A stretch of 40,560 bases of DNA from Novosphingobium naphthalenivorans NBRC 102051 (GTDB lineage Bacteria; Pseudomonadota; Alphaproteobacteria; Sphingomonadales; Sphingomonadaceae), in contig NZ_BCTX01000045.1 of the NCBI RefSeq assembly GCF_001590985.1, forward strand, positions 1 to 40,560, in the 5' to 3' direction. Shown here piece after piece: positions 8,440-16,320 of the stretch. The notes under the pieces were generated by a model that saw nothing but the letters and a program-made list of their open reading frames with translations, did no database searches and was not told the origin of the DNA. Numbering within the stretch: position 1 is the stretch's first letter; each line of letters starts with the position of its first letter. The position numbers and the translations under genes were made by a program.

Positions 8440-8471
8440 GGATAAATTCGACTCAAATGTTCGGATAAGTT
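8440..8471. promoter_or_regulatory. direct repeat GGATAARTT in pirin/lysR intergenic region
   Basis: GGATAAATT (8440-8448) and GGATAAGTT (8463-8471) repeat at a 23-bp offset, about two helical turns. The second copy abuts the LysR start codon at 8474 and overlaps its probable ribosome-binding site. ATTCGA also repeats at the same 23-bp offset (8423-8428, 8446-8451). This fits an autoregulatory LysR target, but binding is inferred only. Confidence 0.4.
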
Positions 8472-8473
8472 GA

Positions 8474-9379
8474 ATGCCCGATCTCACCGCCCCCAGTCTT
8501 GATCATCTGCGCACATTTCTCGCCGTCGTCGAGGAAGGCAGCTTCAACGCCGCCGCGCGCAAGCTGGGCCGCGCGATTTCGGTTGTCAGCTACGCCATTG
8601 CCCAGCTCGAAGCCCAGCTCGACATGCGCCTGTTCGACCGCGAAGGCTCGCGCAAGCCGCAATTGACCGAGGCCGGCCGCGCGCTCGTGTCCGAAGCCCA
8701 TGCGATTGCCGACGATGTCGATGCCCTGCTCGCCAAAGTGCGCAGCCTGCGGCAGGGGCTGGAAGCGGAATTGTCGTTTGCTGTGGACGTCATGATTCCC
8801 GGCCACGTGCTCGCCCGTCTCCTGCGCGATTTTCAGGAACGGTTTCCCTCGGTGCCGCTGCGGCTCCATGTCGAAGCCCTGGGCGCGGTCGCCGCGCTGG
8901 TGCAGGATGGCCGGGCAACTCTGGCGATTGCCGGGCCCGACATCCTCGACCTTCCCGAGATCGAGCGCGAAACGATCGGCACGGTGGAAATGGTCGCCGT
9001 CGCGGCCCCGAGCCACCCGCTGGCGCAAGCCGGGCGCATCGAACCCGGCGATACGCGCAAGCACCTGCAACTGGTCCTCACCGACCGCTCGCCGCTGACC
9101 GAAGGCCGCGACTTTTCGGTATTCAGCCCGCGTTCCTGGCGACTCGGCGATCTCGGCGCGAAGCATGCGCTGCTCAAGGAAGGGATCGGTTGGGGCTCGA
9201 TGCCATTGCACCGGGTGCAGGACGATCTCGACAGTGGCGCCCTCGTCGAACTGCACCTGCCCGAGCAATCGACGCTTCGCTATGCGCTCGTCGCCTTGTG
9301 GCGCAAGGACAACCCGCCGGGGCCCGCAGCCGTCTGGGTGCTCGATGAAATGCGCGAGCGACTGGCAAAGTGTCCTTGA
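8474..9379 (+). CDS. LysR-type transcriptional regulator, divergent from pirin gene
   Basis: The 301-residue LTTR has the N-terminal winged helix (LDHLRTFLAVVEEGSFNAAA, then ISVVSYAIAQLE as recognition helix and LFDREGSRKPQLTEAG as wing). A substrate-binding effector domain follows from about residue 92. The divergent arrangement with pirin and nitroreductase makes those genes the probable targets, with a quinone, aromatic or electrophile inducer as a guess. The 120-bp intergenic region contains 23-bp-spaced direct repeats. ygfZ follows 38 bp downstream on the same strand. Confidence 0.92.
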   Translation: MPDLTAPSLDHLRTFLAVVEEGSFNAAARKLGRAISVVSYAIAQLEAQLDMRLFDREGSRKPQLTEAGRALVSEAHAIADDVDALLAKVRSLRQGLEAELSFAVDVMIPGHVLARLLRDFQERFPSVPLRLHVEALGAVAALVQDGRATLAIAGPDILDLPEIERETIGTVEMVAVAAPSHPLAQAGRIEPGDTRKHLQLVLTDRSPLTEGRDFSVFSPRSWRLGDLGAKHALLKEGIGWGSMPLHRVQDDLDSGALVELHLPEQSTLRYALVALWRKDNPPGPAAVWVLDEMRERLAKCP

Positions 9380-9417
9380 GGGGTTGCACCCGGCCTCGCG
9401 CTTCCCATCTGGCAGAC

Positions 9418-10167
9418 ATGACTGTAACCCGCCTGTTCGACCGCGCCGTGATCCGCCTTTCGCCGCGCGAAGGCTCCGGTGAAAACGTCGCCGAATTTCT
9501 CCAGGGCCTCGTCACCTCCGACGTGAAGAAACAGCTCCCGGTCTGGGCCGGGCTGCTGACGCCGCAAGGGAAGGTCCTGTTCGATTTCATAATCTGGCCT
9601 GCGGGCGATGACCTGCTGCTCGATTGCGAGGCGGCCGCGGCCGAGGCGCTGATCAAGCGGCTCACCATGTACCGCCTGCGCAAGGCCATCGACATTGCCC
9701 GCGACGATAGTCTGGCCGTCCACTGGCGGCCCCATGTGGGGGATGCCGCTGCCACCGATCCGCGTCTGTCCGCGCTGGGCGAACGCTGGATCTCCGCCAT
9801 CGACCCGGCCGATCCCGGGGAAAACGAACACGGCGCCGACGCCGTCTGGCGCGCGCACCGGCTTGCGCTCGGCGTGCCCGAGGGACAGGCCGAGCTCGGC
9901 GATGGCGAAACGCTATGGCTGGAATGCAATGCTGCCGAACTGAACGGCGCCTGCTTTACCAAAGGCTGCTTCGTCGGGCAGGAGAACACCGCGCGGATGA
10001 ACTGGCGGCAGAAAGTGAACCGCCGCCTGATCGTCGTTCCGCTGGACCGCTCGGACGAAAAGCGCCAGCGTGCGGTCTATCCGGACCTCGGGCTCGCAGT
10101 CGATCACTTGCGGATCGAGGACATCACGCCGGACATCATGCCGGCCTGGCTGCACCTCGCCGACTGA
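9418..10167 (+). CDS. ygfZ: folate-binding protein YgfZ
   Basis: YgfZ is a tetrahydrofolate-dependent protein related to the GcvT aminomethyltransferase that supports assembly or repair of certain Fe-S enzymes. The 249-residue protein carries the diagnostic motif KGCFVGQE (about residues 182-189) with its conserved cysteine. The N-terminal FLQGLVTSDV and GKVLFDFII segments also fit the family. ATG 9418 begins the conserved part; the open frame reaches back to 9370, inside the LysR gene, but those residues look unrelated. The gene ends 26 bp from the convergent GNAT gene. Confidence 0.92.
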   Translation: MTVTRLFDRAVIRLSPREGSGENVAEFLQGLVTSDVKKQLPVWAGLLTPQGKVLFDFIIWPAGDDLLLDCEAAAAEALIKRLTMYRLRKAIDIARDDSLAVHWRPHVGDAAATDPRLSALGERWISAIDPADPGENEHGADAVWRAHRLALGVPEGQAELGDGETLWLECNAAELNGACFTKGCFVGQENTARMNWRQKVNRRLIVVPLDRSDEKRQRAVYPDLGLAVDHLRIEDITPDIMPAWLHLAD

Positions 10168-10192
10168 TTCGCCCTCAACCGAACCGGCCCGT

Positions 10193-10753
10193 TCAGACGC
10201 TGAGGACTTCTCCGGAACTTTCGACACCATACCGGTCCCTGCGGTGGTCCAGATCGACAGAGTAAAGGCGGGCCAGCACTTCTTCTCCGCGCCGCGCGCT
10301 GTAGCACACCTGCTCCCTGCCGGTGTCGTGGAACCCGGCCTCTTCGAGCACCTGGACCGAGGTACTGCTATCCGCAAAGTGCTTCGCGATCAGCCGGTGA
10401 TGGCCGAGTGCGCGGGCCTGATCCACAAGCTCTCGCAGCGCTTCCAGCGCATAGCCCCGGCCCTGATAACCCGCGGAAATCCAGTAATCGACCTCGGCAT
10501 CCTTGCCGTATTGGCCGAAACCGATACTGCCTACCAGCTTGGCGCCATGGGCACCGCGCAAGTATATGAAGAACCGCGGCAGGCGCGGATCACGCGGACG
10601 ATCGAGATATTCACGCATCGCTTCACGCGTGCGCGGCATCACCGGCGCTACTGCCGTGCGCTGAGTCGAGTCCCCGTTGAACGCTTCAACGAGATCGTCC
10701 AGATCCTCCGGCCAACCGGGCCTGAGAAATAACCTCTCCGTGCGGACAAACAT
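10193..10753 (-). CDS. GNAT family N-acetyltransferase (RimJ-like), copy 2
   Basis: This is a 186-residue GNAT protein of the RimJ/RimL-like branch (Acetyltransf_3). It has RTERLFLRPGWPED near the N-terminus, DYWISAGYQGRGYALEALRE as the acetyl-CoA-binding motif A (Q/RxxGxG/A type), and KHFADSSTSVQVLEEAGF in motif B. ATG 10753 has GGAG 9 bases upstream; the frame extends further without support. It is a close relative of the next gene upstream (10907-11494), with matching N-terminus and motif order, so the pair is a tandem duplication. The acceptor substrate is unknown. Confidence 0.9.
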   Translation of the reverse strand: MFVRTERLFLRPGWPEDLDDLVEAFNGDSTQRTAVAPVMPRTREAMREYLDRPRDPRLPRFFIYLRGAHGAKLVGSIGFGQYGKDAEVDYWISAGYQGRGYALEALRELVDQARALGHHRLIAKHFADSSTSVQVLEEAGFHDTGREQVCYSARRGEEVLARLYSVDLDHRRDRYGVESSGEVLSV

Positions 10754-10906
10754 GCGACGGTTCTCCGTTGTCTTGATCCCGCAAGCGCATGATGCACCCA
10801 ATTATGGCAAATTGCACGAAGCTTTCGGCGTAATGGACATCGCGCGCGACTGAAAGCTGGGCCAATCGGGTTAACAAAAGGTTTCCGCGGCCTTCAAGGG
10901 GCCAGC

Positions 10907-11494
10907 TCAGGCGGCCCGCTTGCATCGCATGAGATCATCCCCGTCACCGCAATCGACCGGCGCGCCGAAGACGCGTTCATACTCGCGCGCGGGACAGGCC
11001 TTGCCCCGCCCCTTGCTGAACCGTTCGGACACGCGCCCGGTCCGCCGGAAACCCGCCTTTTCAAGGACGCGCCCGGACGCGGGATTGTCGATGAAGTGCT
11101 TTGCCGTGACGCGCTCGTGCCCCAGAGTGCGGGCGAGGTCCAGCACGGCCTTCGCCGCCTCGCTGGCGTAGCCCTGCCCCCAGTGATCGCGGGCAATCCA
11201 GTACCCGAGCTCGGGCGCCCCGTCTGCGCCGTTGTCCCCGCCGTTTTCCGCGCCCTTCAGGCCGACACCGCCGACGATGTCCGCGCCCGCAGTACCCGGC
11301 ACCGTAATCAGGAAGCGGGGCAGGCGCGGTGTGTGCCGCAGGTTCAGGAAAGAACGGGCATCTTCGCCGGTATAGGGCCAGGGCACATTGGCAAGGTTAC
11401 GGACGACCGTCTCGTCGTCCATCAGGCCCAGCACCTCTTCCCAGTCCTCGGGCCAGCCGGGCCGCAGGAACAGCCGTTCGCTGCGAATGAACAT
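10907..11494 (-). CDS. GNAT family N-acetyltransferase (RimJ-like), copy 1
   Basis: The 195-residue GNAT protein begins MFIRSERLFLRPGWPED, nearly identical to its downstream neighbour. It has LGYWIARDHWGQGYASEAAK as the acetyl-CoA motif and KHFIDNPASGRVLEKAGF thereafter. GGAGA lies 7 bases before ATG 11494. In many alphaproteobacteria a GNAT gene follows rplU-rpmA and precedes obgE. Here two GNAT copies follow rpmA and no obgE is visible. Its target is unknown; an N-terminal amine of a protein is possible given the RimJ/RimL resemblance. Confidence 0.9.
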   Translation of the reverse strand: MFIRSERLFLRPGWPEDWEEVLGLMDDETVVRNLANVPWPYTGEDARSFLNLRHTPRLPRFLITVPGTAGADIVGGVGLKGAENGGDNGADGAPELGYWIARDHWGQGYASEAAKAVLDLARTLGHERVTAKHFIDNPASGRVLEKAGFRRTGRVSERFSKGRGKACPAREYERVFGAPVDCGDGDDLMRCKRAA

Positions 11495-11658
11495 CTTGAA
11501 TCTCCACTCATTCGCCCCGCGCACCGCTTATCGGGAACGCGTGACATTGCGATTACGCACGCGCGCGTGAAGCGGAAGCGGCGCCTCTGGCATTGGTCAA
11601 ATGCGACAGCGGCAAGCCACGGCGACACGCGTGTGCGGCGAAGTGAGGGAGAAAAGCA

Positions 11659-11745
11659 AAGAGGGAGACAGGCCTTGGCCCTCTCCCTCGTTCAGCCGGT
11701 CTTCCGAAGAAACCGGCGGGGCCATCCCGTCAGGATGGCCCTTTT
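11659..11745. terminator. hairpin cluster downstream of rpmA
   Basis: The clearest stem is GGGCCATCC (11719-11727) with GGATGGCCC (11733-11741), followed by TTTT on the plus strand. A second stem is GCCGGT/ACCGGC (11695-11700, 11712-11717), and a third is GAGGGAG/CTCCCTC (11661-11689). The first stem starts 14 bases past the rpmA stop codon, so the cluster most likely ends the rplU-rpmA transcript and may act on both strands. Confidence 0.65.
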
Positions 11746-11758
11746 ACCGACCATCCGG

Positions 11759-12028
11759 TTATTCGGCGGCTTCTGCCATGGCATCGACCGACACGTACTT
11801 GCGGCCGAGTTTGCCATCGTGGAAGCGTACGCGGCCTTCGGCCAGCGCGAACAGGGTGTGATCCTTGCCCATGCCGACGTTCACGCCCGGGTACACGCGG
11901 GTGCCGCGCTGACGAATGATGATGTTGCCGCCGACGACTTCCTGGCCGCCGAACTTCTTCACACCGAGGCGGCGGCCCGCTGAGTCGCGACCGTTGCGCG
12001 AAGAACCGCCTGCTTTCTTATGTGCCAT
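11759..12028 (-). CDS. rpmA: 50S ribosomal protein L27 (bL27)
   Basis: The 89-residue protein starts [20 protein letters not shown], the standard bL27 N-terminus that reaches towards the peptidyl-transferase centre, and has the usual [17 protein letters not shown] core. It lacks the cleavable N-terminal extension found in Firmicutes. It lies 25 bp downstream of rplU in the conserved rplU-rpmA pair. Confidence 0.98.
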   Translation of the reverse strand: MAHKKAGGSSRNGRDSAGRRLGVKKFGGQEVVGGNIIIRQRGTRVYPGVNVGMGKDHTLFALAEGRVRFHDGKLGRKYVSVDAMAEAAE

Positions 12029-12053
12029 TTCCCGTTACTCCGAATGCAGGGCT

Positions 12054-12350
12054 TCAGCCGACCGACAGGATGCGCAGCAGGGTCATCTGCTGGCGGTGGC
12101 CGTTCTTGCGGCGATAGTTGTGGCGGCGGCGCTTCTTGAACACCAACACCTTCTCGCTCTTGGCCTGCGCAATGATCTCGGCCGAAACCTTGACAGCCGA
12201 AGCGTCAGCGATCTCGCCGTCGTTGCCGGCCAGCAGGACGTCGTCCAGAGTGATGGTCTCACCGGCTTCACCAGCCAGCTTTTCAACCGCGATCTTGTCT
12301 CCGGCGGCAACCCGGTACTGCTTGCCGCCCGTGCGCACAACTGCGAACAT
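12054..12350 (-). CDS. rplU: 50S ribosomal protein L21 (bL21)
   Basis: The 98-residue protein starts [14 protein letters not shown] and carries the basic [18 protein letters not shown] segment that binds 23S rRNA. The open frame continues far upstream to 13175, but the ATG at 12350 with AAGGG just before it gives the canonical L21 start. It is the first gene of the rplU-rpmA unit, preceded by a long leader and a TTGACA promoter element. Confidence 0.98.
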   Translation of the reverse strand: MFAVVRTGGKQYRVAAGDKIAVEKLAGEAGETITLDDVLLAGNDGEIADASAVKVSAEIIAQAKSEKVLVFKKRRRHNYRRKNGHRQQMTLLRILSVG

Positions 12351-12492
12351 GGTGCCCTTACCTAATATCAATGTGCCCGAAACGAGCCGAAACAACCTTG
12401 CCCCGGCCGCTGTTCTCCACCGGTGAAGGAAGAGCCTTGCGGGCGACGCGCCGGACACCCCGCCTGGTGCGGAGGGCCGGAAAGAGTGCGTG

Positions 12493-12521
12493 CCGTTAGT
12501 GCAACGCCCGATTCGTGTCAA
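12493..12521 (-). promoter_or_regulatory. putative promoter of rplU-rpmA
   Basis: On the minus strand a perfect -35 TTGACA (12516-12521) is followed after 17 bases by a weak -10 TAACGG (12493-12498). The strong -35 with poor -10 fits alphaproteobacterial housekeeping promoters. Transcription from here would give a GC-rich leader of roughly 135 nt before rplU. Confidence 0.5.
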
Positions 12522-12608
12522 CCAAGGACTGGGCTTTGCCTGCCACTTGCCGAGATTCCGGAGACGAAATCCTCTCCCCTCCTTCTCGCGCCATGCTATG
12601 GCAGCCTC

Positions 12609-13172
12609 ATGATCCGCGCGAAAGCCCGTTTGCCGCTTGGCCCCCTGACCTTTCCGGCCGTCCTTCCGCTCGCCCTTCCTTTGGCGATGCTGGCCTCGGC
12701 CTGTTCCTCTCCCGGCAGCTATCCGTCGCTGGCCCTGCGCGATGTTGAACGCGCCAGCGGCAGTGCCAAGCCCGTCTCGGGCGAACCAGCAGCGCCAGCC
12801 GCCCCCCTGCCTCCGGCCAGCGCCGATCTCACCACCCGGCTCGATGGCCTCGTCGCAGCGGCCCGCGAGGCGAACCAGCAGTTCCAGAGCAACCGCCCGG
12901 CCGCCGAACGCGCCGTAGCCGCGGCCGGCGATACCGGCAGCGATTCGTGGAGCACCGCCAGCGTGGCCCTCGCCCGCCTCGAATCGAGCCGGTCCAGCGC
13001 GATGGTCGCGCTCGGCGATCTCGACACGCTCTATGTCGAAGCCCGCACGGCAGGTGCGCTTGAGGAAACCCCGAGCGCCAAGGCCATCGCCGCTGCGCGC
13101 GATGAGGTCGATGGCTGGGTGGCGGCCCAGAATGCCATCATCGCAGCGCTCTCGGCCCGGCTGCCCGGCTGA
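12609..13172 (+). CDS. putative lipoprotein of unknown function
   Basis: The 187-residue protein has a long hydrophobic signal ending in the lipobox-like ASAC (Cys32), then an Ala/Pro-rich linker and a helical Ala-rich domain. I do not recognise a family; helical content with regular hydrophobic spacing suggests a coiled coil or helical bundle. ATG 12609 is chosen because the signal peptide begins there, although the frame is open from 12423. It is transcribed divergently from rplU. Confidence 0.7.
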   Translation: MIRAKARLPLGPLTFPAVLPLALPLAMLASACSSPGSYPSLALRDVERASGSAKPVSGEPAAPAAPLPPASADLTTRLDGLVAAAREANQQFQSNRPAAERAVAAAGDTGSDSWSTASVALARLESSRSSAMVALGDLDTLYVEARTAGALEETPSAKAIAAARDEVDGWVAAQNAIIAALSARLPG

Positions 13173-13177
13173 CACAC

Positions 13178-13211
13178 AAAAAAAAGCCCCTTCCCCTGAT
13201 GGGGAAGGGGC
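13178..13211 (-). terminator. strong Rho-independent terminator
   Basis: GCCCCTTCCCC (13186-13196), loop TGAT and GGGGAAGGGGC (13201-13211) form an 11-bp perfect stem. Eight A residues (13178-13185) precede it, giving a T8 tract on the minus strand. It would terminate the minus-strand unit containing the membrane protein at 13366-13680. It also lies 13 bases after the convergent lipoprotein stop codon and may work in both directions. Confidence 0.85.
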
Positions 13212-13365
13212 CCTCTGAACGACCGCCTTTCTGTCCTAGAGCCCCCCGGCCGGACAGAACGGTCAGTCAGTAGCGGCTGAAAGTGGCACCGCCGGTCCCC
13301 CGCCCAGGATCAGCACAGGCGGGAAAGAACCTTGGTGGCGGCATCACCGGCCAGCCGCCGCCCGT

Positions 13366-13680
13366 TCAGAGCATCGATACCGCGCGCCGCGGACTGCCCC
13401 CAGTCACCAGGGCGGTATCATGGACCGGCTTCACCTTCGCCCAGCGGCCCGCCAGAGCGAAGGTCAAGACAACAAGGTTTGCGAGAATCATCATCGAAAG
13501 CGCTAGACCCGCATCAAGGAACAGCAACGCCGTCGTGCCGATGACAGCCAGATAGACCACCGCCGCCAAGGCATAGAGCCCGCGCGGCAATTCCGGTTTC
13601 CGGTCCGCGCCGAGGCGCAAAGGCGAATCGCTGACGCTGGCAAGGCCCTGAAGTTGTTCCTGGCTGAAGCGCTTCGACAT
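13366..13680 (-). CDS. small two-helix membrane protein
   Basis: This 104-residue protein has a soluble N-terminus (MSKRFSQEQLQGL), then two transmembrane helices (GLYALAAVVYLAVIGTTALL and LALSMMILANLVVLTFALAG) and a short basic tail. GGAGG 8 bases before ATG 13680 supports the start. I do not recognise a family. It is a single-gene unit ended by the strong terminator at 13178-13211. Confidence 0.75.
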   Translation of the reverse strand: MSKRFSQEQLQGLASVSDSPLRLGADRKPELPRGLYALAAVVYLAVIGTTALLFLDAGLALSMMILANLVVLTFALAGRWAKVKPVHDTALVTGGSPRRAVSML

Positions 13681-13734
13681 CGTGATGACCTCCGTACAGT
13701 CATGCCACCATGTCTCAGGTCCGCGATTCACAAA

Positions 13735-13748
13735 TTGACCGCCGTCAA
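13735..13748. promoter_or_regulatory. inverted repeat TTGAC-CGCC-GTCAA
   Basis: A perfect 5-bp inverted repeat around a 4-bp centre lies 55 bases upstream of the small membrane protein start. TTGACG on the minus strand could also serve as a -35 element, in which case the palindrome would overlap the promoter. Evidence is limited to symmetry and position. Confidence 0.3.
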
Positions 13749-13797
13749 ACGCGCCCTTCTTTTCCGCGTTGGCCTTTTCCTCACCGGCCTTTTAGAA

Positions 13798-14241
13798 TCA
13801 TCCCCAGCGGGCGATATCCTCGAAATCCTGATCGCGCGGCTCGATCCAGCGCCATTCGCCGCCAGCCTTCTCCCGCTTCCAGAACCACGATTCGCTCTTG
13901 AGGTGGTCCATCGCGTAATCGGCGGCAGCAAAGGCATCGCGGCGATGCCGCGCGGCCGCCGCGACCAGCACGATCGGCTCCCCCGGCGCCATCACCCCGC
14001 TGCGGTGAACCAGCAGCAGCCCGTCCAGATCCCAGCGCCCGCGCACGCGCGAAGCCAGATCCTTCATCGCCGGCAGCGTGAGCGGTTCGTAGTGCTTCAG
14101 TTCAAGCGCCTCCACGCCGTCTCCGACGCGAACCTGCCCGAGGAAGCTGACCACACCGCCCGCTTCGGGATGCGCGGCCGTGAAGGCCGCAAGTTCGCGG
14201 GCCGGATCGAACGGAGCGGTCAGCAGGCGGACCTGGCTCAT
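13798..14241 (-). CDS. moaE: molybdopterin synthase catalytic subunit MoaE
   Basis: MoaE is the large subunit of molybdopterin synthase, which inserts two sulfurs into cPMP. The 147-residue protein has FLGQVR near 33-38, HYEPLTLPAM at 50-59, and the active-site lysines in DHLKSESWFWKRE (Lys115 and Lys122). The ATG at 14241 lies one base after the moaD stop codon, and the conserved protein starts MSQVRLLTAPFD; longer in-frame starts would lie inside moaD. It is the last gene of folB-SDR-moaA-moaD-moaE. Confidence 0.95.
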   Translation of the reverse strand: MSQVRLLTAPFDPARELAAFTAAHPEAGGVVSFLGQVRVGDGVEALELKHYEPLTLPAMKDLASRVRGRWDLDGLLLVHRSGVMAPGEPIVLVAAAARHRRDAFAAADYAMDHLKSESWFWKREKAGGEWRWIEPRDQDFEDIARWG

Positions 14242-14242
14242 C

Positions 14243-14485
14243 TCAGCCGCCCGAGACCGGGGGCAGGAACGCGATCTCGTCGCCGTCCTTGAGCACAGGG
14301 GCGTCGGTATCCTGCAACAGGATGCCATTGACCGCGAGCTTCACGCGCGCGCCGCGCAGGGCGCTCGCCAGTTCAGGCTCCAGCGCGCCAAGCACGGCAT
14401 CGATCGAGGATGCCAGCGGGATCGCGCGGCTGCCGCCACCCGCGACATCTTCCAGACGCCCCAGAAACACCAGAGTGAGGGCCAT
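14243..14485 (-). CDS. moaD: molybdopterin synthase sulfur-carrier subunit MoaD
   Basis: The 80-residue ubiquitin-like protein ends in the essential Gly-Gly (PPVSGG), which carries the thiocarboxylate used by MoaE. The DGDEIAFLPPVSGG tail is characteristic. It starts 6 bases after the moaA stop codon and ends one base before the moaE start, giving tight coupling of the two synthase subunits. Confidence 0.95.
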   Translation of the reverse strand: MALTLVFLGRLEDVAGGGSRAIPLASSIDAVLGALEPELASALRGARVKLAVNGILLQDTDAPVLKDGDEIAFLPPVSGG

Positions 14486-14491
14486 CGCGGG

Positions 14492-15496
14492 TCAGCCCCC
14501 CGTCGTCGACATATGACGCGAAAGCGCGGGGGCTGCACCGGGCTTCTCGATCGCGAAGTTATGCCGCGCGGGCTTGATCCGCATCGCCACGTCGAGCGCG
14601 CGCGACAGTTCCCCTTCCGGATCGCCGCTGCGCAAGGCGGCGCGCAAGTCCACCCGCTCATTGCCGCCAAGGCAGGCATAGAGCTGGCCGGTCGCCGTGA
14701 CGCGGATGCGGTTGCAGCCCTCGCAGAAATTGTTGGTGAGCGGCGTGATCAGGCCGAGCCGCCCGCCGGTCTCGACAACGTCCCAATAACGGGCAGGGCC
14801 GCCTGTGCGGTGCGCACTGGGTGTCATCGTCCATTGCCCGGAAAGCCGCTCCTGCACTACTGCCAGCGGCAGGTAGTGATCGAAGCGGTCTTCCTCGATC
14901 TCGCCAAGCGGCATGACCTCGATCAGGGTGGCATCAAAATGCTGTCCGTGCGCCCAGGCCACCAGATCCGCGATCTCGTCCTCGTTCACGCCCTTGAGCG
15001 CGACGGTATTGAGCTTCACTTTCAGGCCCGCCGCCTTGGCCGCCGCCAGCCCTTCGAGCACTTGCGGCAGCGAATCGCGGCGGGACAGGCGCGCGAACTT
15101 CTCCCGGTCGAGCGTGTCGAGCGAGACATTCACCCGGCGCACGCCGGCGGCGAACAGGTCCTCGGCAAATTCGGCAAGGCGCGTGCCGTTGGTGGTGAGG
15201 GTCAGTTCCTCCAGCCCGTTACCCAGCTTGCGTCCCAGCGCGTGCACCAGTTCGATCATATCGCGCCGCACCAGCGGCTCGCCGCCGGTCAGGCGGATCT
15301 TGGTGATGCCGCGCGCGATGAAGCCCAGTGCCAGATCGTGCAGTTCCTCAAGGCTCAGCACTTCCTTGCGCGGCAGGAACGTCATGCGCTCGGGCATACA
15401 GTAGGCGCACCGCAGATCGCAGCGGTCCGTAACCGAAAGCCGCAGATAGGTAATGCGGCGCTGGAACTGGTCCACGAGTGGGGCGCTTGAGCTCAT
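14492..15496 (-). CDS. moaA: GTP 3',8-cyclase MoaA
   Basis: MoaA is a radical-SAM enzyme that, with MoaC, turns GTP into cyclic pyranopterin monophosphate. The 334-residue protein has the radical-SAM CxxxCxxC (Cys26, Cys30, Cys33 in CDLRCAYC), the GGEPLVRRD loop, the second [4Fe-4S] ligands Cys258, Cys261 and Cys275, and the C-terminal Gly-Gly. moaC is not in the window. The start codon overlaps the preceding stop by ATGA, so it is translationally coupled to the SDR-like gene. Confidence 0.97.
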   Translation of the reverse strand: MSSSAPLVDQFQRRITYLRLSVTDRCDLRCAYCMPERMTFLPRKEVLSLEELHDLALGFIARGITKIRLTGGEPLVRRDMIELVHALGRKLGNGLEELTLTTNGTRLAEFAEDLFAAGVRRVNVSLDTLDREKFARLSRRDSLPQVLEGLAAAKAAGLKVKLNTVALKGVNEDEIADLVAWAHGQHFDATLIEVMPLGEIEEDRFDHYLPLAVVQERLSGQWTMTPSAHRTGGPARYWDVVETGGRLGLITPLTNNFCEGCNRIRVTATGQLYACLGGNERVDLRAALRSGDPEGELSRALDVAMRIKPARHNFAIEKPGAAPALSRHMSTTGG

Positions 15497-15837
15497 CCGG
15501 CCGGGTATACCACTGGACCGGCGCCATTTCCATCAAGCGGCAGAAGTTGCCCGGTCACGCCCGGCGCACCGGCCAGCCAGCGCGCTGCCGCATCGGCCGC
15601 GGCCTCGCTCTCGCATTCCAGCGCATTGACCCGCGACGGGGCGAAACGGCGGGCCAGCCCCTGCACCACGGCAAGCCGCCAAGCCCGGTGCCCATGCGAG
15701 GCGGGAAGGAACACCAGCGTCAGCGGATCGGCGCCCGCACTCAACGTCGCTTCCACGCCCGGCAGCAGGCGGGCGTGAAAATCCGCCGCGGCGTCGAGCG
15801 GATCGTCCGCCAAAGGCCCGGCGTGGAGCAATTCCAT
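15493..15837 (-). CDS. truncated short-chain-dehydrogenase-like protein
   Basis: This 114-residue protein resembles only the C-terminal half of a short-chain dehydrogenase. It has a helix at HRAWRLAVVQGLARRFAP where SDRs carry YxxxK, then SRVNALEC and the WLAGAPGVTGQLLPLDGN end typical of SDRs. The catalytic Tyr and Lys are missing and there is no N-terminal GxxxGxG dinucleotide site. It overlaps the folB stop by one base (TGATG) and the moaA start by four (ATGA). FolM-type pteridine reductases are SDRs linked to folB, so a decayed or repurposed FolM is possible. No enzymatic role is evident. Confidence 0.75.
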   Translation of the reverse strand: MELLHAGPLADDPLDAAADFHARLLPGVEATLSAGADPLTLVFLPASHGHRAWRLAVVQGLARRFAPSRVNALECESEAAADAAARWLAGAPGVTGQLLPLDGNGAGPVVYPAG

Positions 15838-16208
15838 CAACGCCGTTCCCGCGTCAGCGTCATCCCGATCTTCTCGCCGTTCTCGGCAATCGCCAGCTTC
15901 ACGATCTTGACGGTCACGGCCTCGACCCGCTCGTCCTGCAGGAACAGGGTTTCGCAGACGTGATCGGCCACCGCCTCGATCAGCTTGAAATGGACGCCCG
16001 GCGGCAGCGCATCGGAGGCCGCGAACTTGAGGTCCATGTAATTCTTGCTCGCCCCGAGCGGCGTATCCGGCGCGTAATGCGCGATCGGCTTCAGGCGCAC
16101 GGAGATCGTGAAACGCAAGGGCTGCGGCTTGCCGGTCTCTTCCGAATAGATGCCGGTGAGGACATCCTGTTCGAAATCGGCAACTTCAAGGATAAGGCTG
16201 TCTGCCAT
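15837..16208 (-). CDS. folB: dihydroneopterin aldolase
   Basis: FolB cleaves 7,8-dihydroneopterin to 6-hydroxymethyl-dihydropterin in folate synthesis. The 123-residue protein has the T-fold outline: a GIYSEETGKPQP turn, the NYMDLK segment (56-61), FKLIEAVADHVCETLF (74-89) with the conserved Glu, and KIVKLAIAENGEKIG near the end with the catalytic-type Lys. ATG 16208 starts the conserved domain. It heads the folB-SDR-moaA-moaD-moaE unit, linking two pterin pathways that both begin from GTP. Confidence 0.93.
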   Translation of the reverse strand: MADSLILEVADFEQDVLTGIYSEETGKPQPLRFTISVRLKPIAHYAPDTPLGASKNYMDLKFAASDALPPGVHFKLIEAVADHVCETLFLQDERVEAVTVKIVKLAIAENGEKIGMTLTRERR

Positions 16209-16320
16209 GCGCCGCCGATGCCATCGCGGCGGGCAAAAGTCCATCGCCCACAAAGCGCGGTGGAGCCGGGCATCATCGGGTGTTAGACCTGCGCCCGGAA
16301 CGAACCGTGGAGAGCCCCCA

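Noticed and set aside
12351..13175. Long N-terminal extension of rplU on the minus strand
   Set aside because: The frame is open, but canonical L21 begins at [14 protein letters not shown] with a ribosome-binding site, and the extension is antisense to the lipoprotein gene.
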